Assembly (NCBI GenBank): GCA_023231475.1
Contig: JALJEE010002261.1
Coordinates: 1-22,947, forward strand
Length of the DNA stretch: 22,947 nucleotides
Reading direction: 5' to 3'
Source: Seison nebaliae
Lineage: Eukaryota; Rotifera; Pararotatoria; Seisonacea; Seisonidae
Numbering within the stretch: the first letter of the stretch is position 1; each line of letters begins with the position of its first letter. Shown here in pieces: positions 18,901 through 22,947 of the stretch. Position numbers and translations under genes: made by a program. The notes below the pieces were generated by a model. It ran no database searches. It saw nothing but the letters and a program-made list of their open reading frames with translations, and was not told where the DNA came from.

Positions 18901-19103
18901 ATACGGTTTCTGAGGAGAATGTCGACTACGATCCCAACATCAGCAATATTTCTTCCGTATTGAGTGATGTGGTGGAGAAAGTGAGTCATGAAAGTATCGA
19001 TGAATTATTAGATGGCTGTCTTGAACTCATCGAAAATGATGGTGATGGCGATATTCGAGAACATTGGTATGATTTGGGAAATAAGGACGTGGATTTACGA
19101 TAA
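15961..19103 (+). CDS. Large unknown protein with cold-shock-like beta segments and acidic tail
   Basis: The model is exons 15961-16333, 16386-16728 and 16790-19103: 3030 nt, one frame, about 1009 residues. Intron 1 (52 nt, A^GTAGGA...TTTTTAG) is convincing. Intron 2 (16729-16789, donor GTTAAT, 61 nt) is chosen because it keeps frame; the better-looking GTAAAA donor at 16706 would not. I do not recognise the family. Several segments look like nucleic-acid-binding beta-barrel units of CSD or S1 type: EGEPISFQISEKDLP...LLKGDIPFRVFIVKV near the start, FGIVQSVTFDENRSNAIIL around residue 125, GKIVGEVILIQHSKIAILLK around 500, and YFYLLGIVKRIRWKNIYWII around 620. The last 200 residues are acidic and disordered, with a short basic patch (SKKIKLVI). 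A UNR/CSDE1-like RNA-binding role is one guess. No membrane helix or catalytic motif is visible. Confidence 0.7.
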
Positions 19104-20951
19104 TTTTAGAAAAGTTTTCTTAGGAATTTCAATGAAAAAATTCGACCGTTCTTTTTAAAAGTTTTTTTTTTAAACCGACTTATAAAGATCAGATATTTTT
19201 TTCCATTATTGTTTTTTAATTAAAATTTTTATCTTCTTTCAAATCTTACGATGTTGAATGAGAATTTTTATTATGATTCATTTATTGTTGGGAGAGGAGG
19301 AGGGGAGAAAGTTGGGAAAGGAGGAAAGTTTAAAAGAAGAATTGAAATAGTTCTATATGTTATTTGTCGATTTGTTGACTTAATCCAAAACGGTATTCCA
19401 CTTCAACGGAAAAAAAAGAAACGACTATTGCATATCAGATGGAACAATTAGAGAGATGGATTGACGATCACTTGAAATATGTAGTCTGTCCATATTCATG
19501 ATTGTAAGTAAGGAACGTCGATCGGATGAACCGCCTCTTCGACTCAAGTAGTCAAATAGGTAAATAGAGACACGTAAGGAGACTAAATATTCTGAAGTTG
19601 ATACACAATTCCATGATTAATAATTAGAGATGAAATAAACGAAAATATGCTGTTGAGGGGAGAATAAGCATGAATATCTTTCAAACAGATTGATGACGAT
19701 GACGATTCTTCTCTTCTAAAAGTCTCACCACATGAAAACAAAGAGTACTTCATATGGCGATATCGTTTCACCAATCAAAATGAGATTGTTTCTTTATGAT
19801 TCCATCGGGTGGAATAAATTTCGCTACAAACTAATATGTATCTCCTTCTCTTATGAACGTCGAAAGGAACAATTCACAATTATCATCACAACCAAATTAA
19901 CATTAATCGAACTTGGTCAAAGTAGATTTACTTCGCGTCTGTTATCTGATAAAAATGGAAAACGATAAATAGCAGAAAATATAAAAAAATGAAAATTATT
20001 AAAAAATGTAAAATATTGAATGTAATAGATTTATTAGAATTAACAATACCATTGATTTAATGGATTAATGGATGATCATCAGGAAATTTTATCATTTTAA
20101 AATTAGGAATTTATGAATCAATTCTTTTCATAATCATAATGAGATATTAGTCGTTTTTTTTTAAAGATTCGTTTTTACAAACAGAGTTTACACTTAACAA
20201 CAAGTTTCTTAACAAGTATTTCCTTTGTAAGCATTTTTGTTTTATAAATCAAGAAACGGACTCTTTCTTTTTTCTTAATTATTCGGGAAATCATTTGAAT
20301 TAAATTGTCATAAATATGTCTGTGAATAATGTTACATGTGAGTGAACGGTTGTGCTATATAAGAACATGTGAGTAGGGATGGATGTAGGAAGAGAATATG
20401 GGAAAGGAAGAAAGTTTGAGTTGAATTTTGAGGAGAAAGTTATGGAGAGAATTTATTGTTTTTCGAACATATATCCTATGTCTCTTTTTTAACGAACGGC
20501 ACCAAAAAAGATAATCGTTCATTTGTACGGCTTTACTTCCACTATACCGGAAAGTTCTATCTCGTAAAGTTGTCCGACTATGTTTTCTACTGATTTAATT
20601 CTTATTTTCATCATCCCAACTCTTCAGGAATTGAAGAGGAGACACTTTTTAACATCGTTGCCATTTCTAAACTATCTTCTTCTTAGGAATTAATCCTACT
20701 TGAACACGTTATACATGTGAATCCGTTTGTATGTGGATCTTTCCGTTGCGCTTCTGATAATCAGGTGGAGACTGAGTTAATATTCCTAAGCACATTCCAA
20801 TGTATTGTTAGAGTACTTTAATCTTCCCATCACACTAATTGAAGTCAGAAGGTTTAATGACAAAATTAGAAAAGCAATAAAGAATATTTCCCTCTCATTC
20901 TATTCCTTTCCAAATCATTTCATACTTTTTCCCCCCAAAATTTAGAAGAGA
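19104..20951. other. 1.8-kb intergenic region upstream of the zinc-finger gene
   Basis: No credible gene. ATTAAA at 19219-19224 may be the poly(A) signal of the large gene upstream. Short frames at 19251-19451, 19583-19774 and 19732-19968 lack any recognisable features. A TATA box lies at 20355-20363. Confidence 0.55.
20355..20363 (+). promoter_or_regulatory. TATA box, candidate promoter of the PRDM13-like gene
   Basis: CTATATAAG is a near-consensus TATA element. If transcription starts about 30 bp downstream, the 5' leader to the ATG at 20952 would be about 560 nt. Confidence 0.35.
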
Positions 20952-22295
20952 ATGTTCTCCATTAAGAGTGGGAAGAAATTGTTGAACTCATCATATTTGA
21001 TTGACGATCTGTTATCATCCAAATCATCTGATTCGACTGAGGAGAATTTGATTTTTCGTCAAAATAATCAACCATCATGGAAATCGGATGTCGATATCGC
21101 GAAAGAGACTGCTACGAATGACATTGATAAAATAGATAATTTAAAGAAGAAATTATTAACCAATGAATCAGTAAATAATGGTACTCCGGATAATAATGCC
21201 AATCTCTTATTATATTTTCTGATGATTCTCAAACAATCCAAATTGACGGAAAAACAACAAACAAATACGAAAAGAAAAATCAATGAAATCTCAATAGATA
21301 ATGATGAGAAAAATAATTTATTGAATATCGCCAATTCTCCATCAACAAACAAGCAAATGAAATTAGACGAAACTCTTCAAGAAATTAAAAAAAAATTACT
21401 TTCCGAACAATCCTCGAAGAAAGATGAGACTTGTCAATCGTCTTCTAATAATTTTTTAGGAAAAATAACAACTTCATTCTCGTCCTCTTCATCGTCATCA
21501 CCATCGTCAAGTTATTCTTCGAATTCGTCTCTCAATATTTGGAAATCATCATTGAAACGGAGTGTATCTACTTCCACCACTTCTACTCTTCAACCGACAT
21601 TTAAGTCCAGTGAAATATTGAACCATTCGAATCTTTCCGATTCCAGCAATCTTCAACAAACAAATCCATTGGATACGATTCTCAACGAATTCAAAGAGGT
21701 GGGAAAGAAAGGACTTGCCGATTATATTGCAAAGAAGAATTTGAATGAACGAGAAACAAAATTTTGTAATACACTAATTTCCATTTTACATGTCGCAAAA
21801 TTAGCTGCTACTGTAGCTGCAGCTCAAGGTGGTGGAGGTTGCAATAATGACGCACAAACGATGCTGAACGGAAAGACAATTGATTGTCGAATTTGCCATT
21901 TGGATGAAACTCCTATTCTGGAAATCATCACATCGACAATGTCATTTGGAAATTCACCGTTGAATGATTCCAAATTAGTAACACCATCAAACAGTTCAAA
22001 TGATTTCAATAATTCGCGAACTAAGAAAACACACATTTGTCCGTTCTGTTATAAAGCCTATTCGAGAAAATATGGTTTAAAAATCCATTTGAGAGTCCAC
22101 ACCGGATATAAACCGTTACAATGCACATTTTGTGGTCGTGCGTTTGGCGATCCGAGCAATTTGAATAAACATGTCAAATTACATTCGCCTCACATGTCCA
22201 TCATATCCCAATTACCTCGACGGTACGATCATTCGACGGTTGCGAGTCCGATTCAATTACCTAAGAAAAGTTTTTTTAAACTTGAAAAAAATTGA
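20952..22295 (+). CDS. PRDM13: PRDM13-like C2H2 zinc-finger transcription factor lacking a PR domain
   Basis: A single-exon frame of 447 residues. Two C-terminal C2H2 fingers (residues 363-383 and 391-411) read CPFCYKAYSRKYGLKIHLRVH and CTFCGRAFGDPSNLNKHVKLH-type, joined by a TGYKPLQ linker. The SRKYGLKIH and FGDPSNLNKH signatures match PRDM13 fingers, a regulator of neuronal fate with bHLH factors in animals. The rest is disordered: a Ser run near residues 180-200, a Lys-rich stretch, and an Ala patch (AKLAATVAAAQGGGG). A CRICH pair near residue 313 could be a decayed first finger, as no matching histidines follow. The N-terminal SSYLIDDLLSS resembles an eh1-type repressor motif. Vertebrate PRDM13 begins with a PR/SET domain; none is seen here, so it may be on an unseen upstream exon or lost. 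Confidence 0.8.
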   Translation: MFSIKSGKKLLNSSYLIDDLLSSKSSDSTEENLIFRQNNQPSWKSDVDIAKETATNDIDKIDNLKKKLLTNESVNNGTPDNNANLLLYFLMILKQSKLTEKQQTNTKRKINEISIDNDEKNNLLNIANSPSTNKQMKLDETLQEIKKKLLSEQSSKKDETCQSSSNNFLGKITTSFSSSSSSSPSSSYSSNSSLNIWKSSLKRSVSTSTTSTLQPTFKSSEILNHSNLSDSSNLQQTNPLDTILNEFKEVGKKGLADYIAKKNLNERETKFCNTLISILHVAKLAATVAAAQGGGGCNNDAQTMLNGKTIDCRICHLDETPILEIITSTMSFGNSPLNDSKLVTPSNSSNDFNNSRTKKTHICPFCYKAYSRKYGLKIHLRVHTGYKPLQCTFCGRAFGDPSNLNKHVKLHSPHMSIISQLPRRYDHSTVASPIQLPKKSFFKLEKN

Positions 22296-22316
22296 GCGTA
22301 GAAAAATTGTTTGTCG

Positions 22317-22322
22317 AATAAA
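22317..22322 (+). terminator. AATAAA poly(A) signal of the PRDM13-like gene
   Basis: Hexamer 22 nt after the stop codon; faces the opposing signal at 22404. Confidence 0.65.
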
Positions 22323-22403
22323 TGAATTTATTTAACGAATATATTTGATTTTGTTAAACTTTTATGAAATTTTTCTTCTATAACTTTCCTTTCATCAATT
22401 AAA

Positions 22404-22409
22404 TTTATT
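22404..22409 (-). terminator. AATAAA poly(A) signal of the M6PR-like gene
   Basis: Minus-strand hexamer about 55 nt after the stop codon; the two convergent genes are separated by less than 100 bp between signals. Confidence 0.6.
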
Positions 22410-22463
22410 ATTAGAAATTATGGAAAATTTTGAAGAAGATCAAAATGGGTAGAAACTTATCCT

Positions 22464-22947
22464 CTAAATAGGTGTATATGGTTGCTTCGTTATCTTACTC
22501 TTTACTACCATGAAACCAGACTGAAAAGTATCATGAAAATAAAGAATTAATTATCATTATAATAATAAAAATAATAAATATACGAACCTTCACAAACATC
22601 CATGGGGTACCAAACATACCCATCAAAGTACCCATAGGCATTGCATCCATTCGGATATATTTCAAATAAATATATCCCCCCAACCAATAAACACAAAACA
22701 AAACGAAACAACTACAAGGAGAAGATGAATGATTTTATGATGATGAAATTTTCTTATCAAACATTATCAGGATTACTGAACCACCCGATAGACCACTACT
22801 GTGTAGAGGAGGTGGTATTGGTTTGTTTATACATTTGTCCCAACATGCACATTCCGTTTTCCATTCAAAATTATACGTTAAAGCAGGAACTTCCGTCAGA
22901 TATTGGAATGATTCAGTTTGACTACATGTCAAACGAATGTTCGTTTG
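22464..22947 (-). CDS. M6PR: M6PR-like (MRH-domain) sorting receptor, 3' part
   Basis: Partial gene running off the right edge. Exons 22763-22947, 22588-22711 and 22464-22520 join through 51-nt and 67-nt GT-AG introns in frame. The first visible exon ends a mannose-6-phosphate receptor homology domain: RLTCSQ...ALTYNFEWKTECAC matches the C...TYxFEWxTxxAC signature. Then GLSGGSVILI leads into a membrane helix (CFVLFCVYWLGGYIYLKY), with the GG-x-x-Y-x-K pattern seen in cation-dependent M6P receptors. The cytosolic tail ends in KQPYTPI, where YTPI fits the Y-x-x-hydrophobic sorting signal for AP-complex binding. The protein would carry glycoproteins between Golgi and endosomes. The human receptor ends in an acidic dileucine motif that is absent here. 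An ATG27/MRL1-type or LERP relative is possible; the N-terminal part is outside the window. Confidence 0.75.

Noticed and set aside
19251..19968. Three short frames of 60-80 codons (19251-19451, 19583-19774, 19732-19968)
   Set aside because: No signal peptide, domain or plausible splice partners; typical chance frames.

Overview
The window is AT-rich animal nuclear DNA: intron-bearing genes with GT-AG splicing, AATAAA poly(A) signals and typical metazoan proteins (AIF, V-ATPase subunit a, Peter Pan/PPAN, a PRDM13-type zinc-finger protein, an M6PR-type receptor). Most introns I could place are 44-86 nt, with a tight cluster at 44-46 nt. Genes are close together and often convergent. A compact arthropod genome, possibly an acariform mite, fits best, but I infer this from gene content and intron size, not from a diagnostic sequence.

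Layout. 1-1057: a fold-back element with about 197-bp terminal inverted repeats around a 24-bp minisatellite. 1217-2085: two poorly resolved small genes, one on the minus strand (possibly broken) and one encoding a single-pass membrane protein. 2575-4613: AIFM1 (+), tail-to-tail with a V-ATPase subunit a gene (4753-7296, -). 8026-8587: a four-exon gene (+) of unknown function whose last coding exon lies antisense inside the last exon of a four-exon minus-strand gene (8532-9598) for an aerolysin-fold ETX/MTX2-like (LIN-24-like) protein. 9599-13037: 3.4 kb without convincing genes, but with several hairpins and a patch rich in homeodomain and forkhead motifs. 13038-13634: a secreted acidic protein (-). 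14158-15597: PPAN (-), divergent from a three-exon gene (15961-19103, +) for a protein of about 1009 residues that I do not recognise. 19104-20951: intergenic, with a TATA box. 20952-22295: PRDM13-like zinc-finger gene (+), convergent with the 3' part of an M6PR-like receptor gene (22464 to the window edge, -).

There is no operon logic here; the genes serve separate processes (mitochondrial redox and apoptosis, organelle acidification, ribosome biogenesis, transcription, lysosomal sorting). The most unusual items are the animal-encoded pore-forming-toxin-like protein with its antisense partner gene, the fold-back element, the unknown 1009-residue protein, and an in-frame 45-nt intron in AIFM1.
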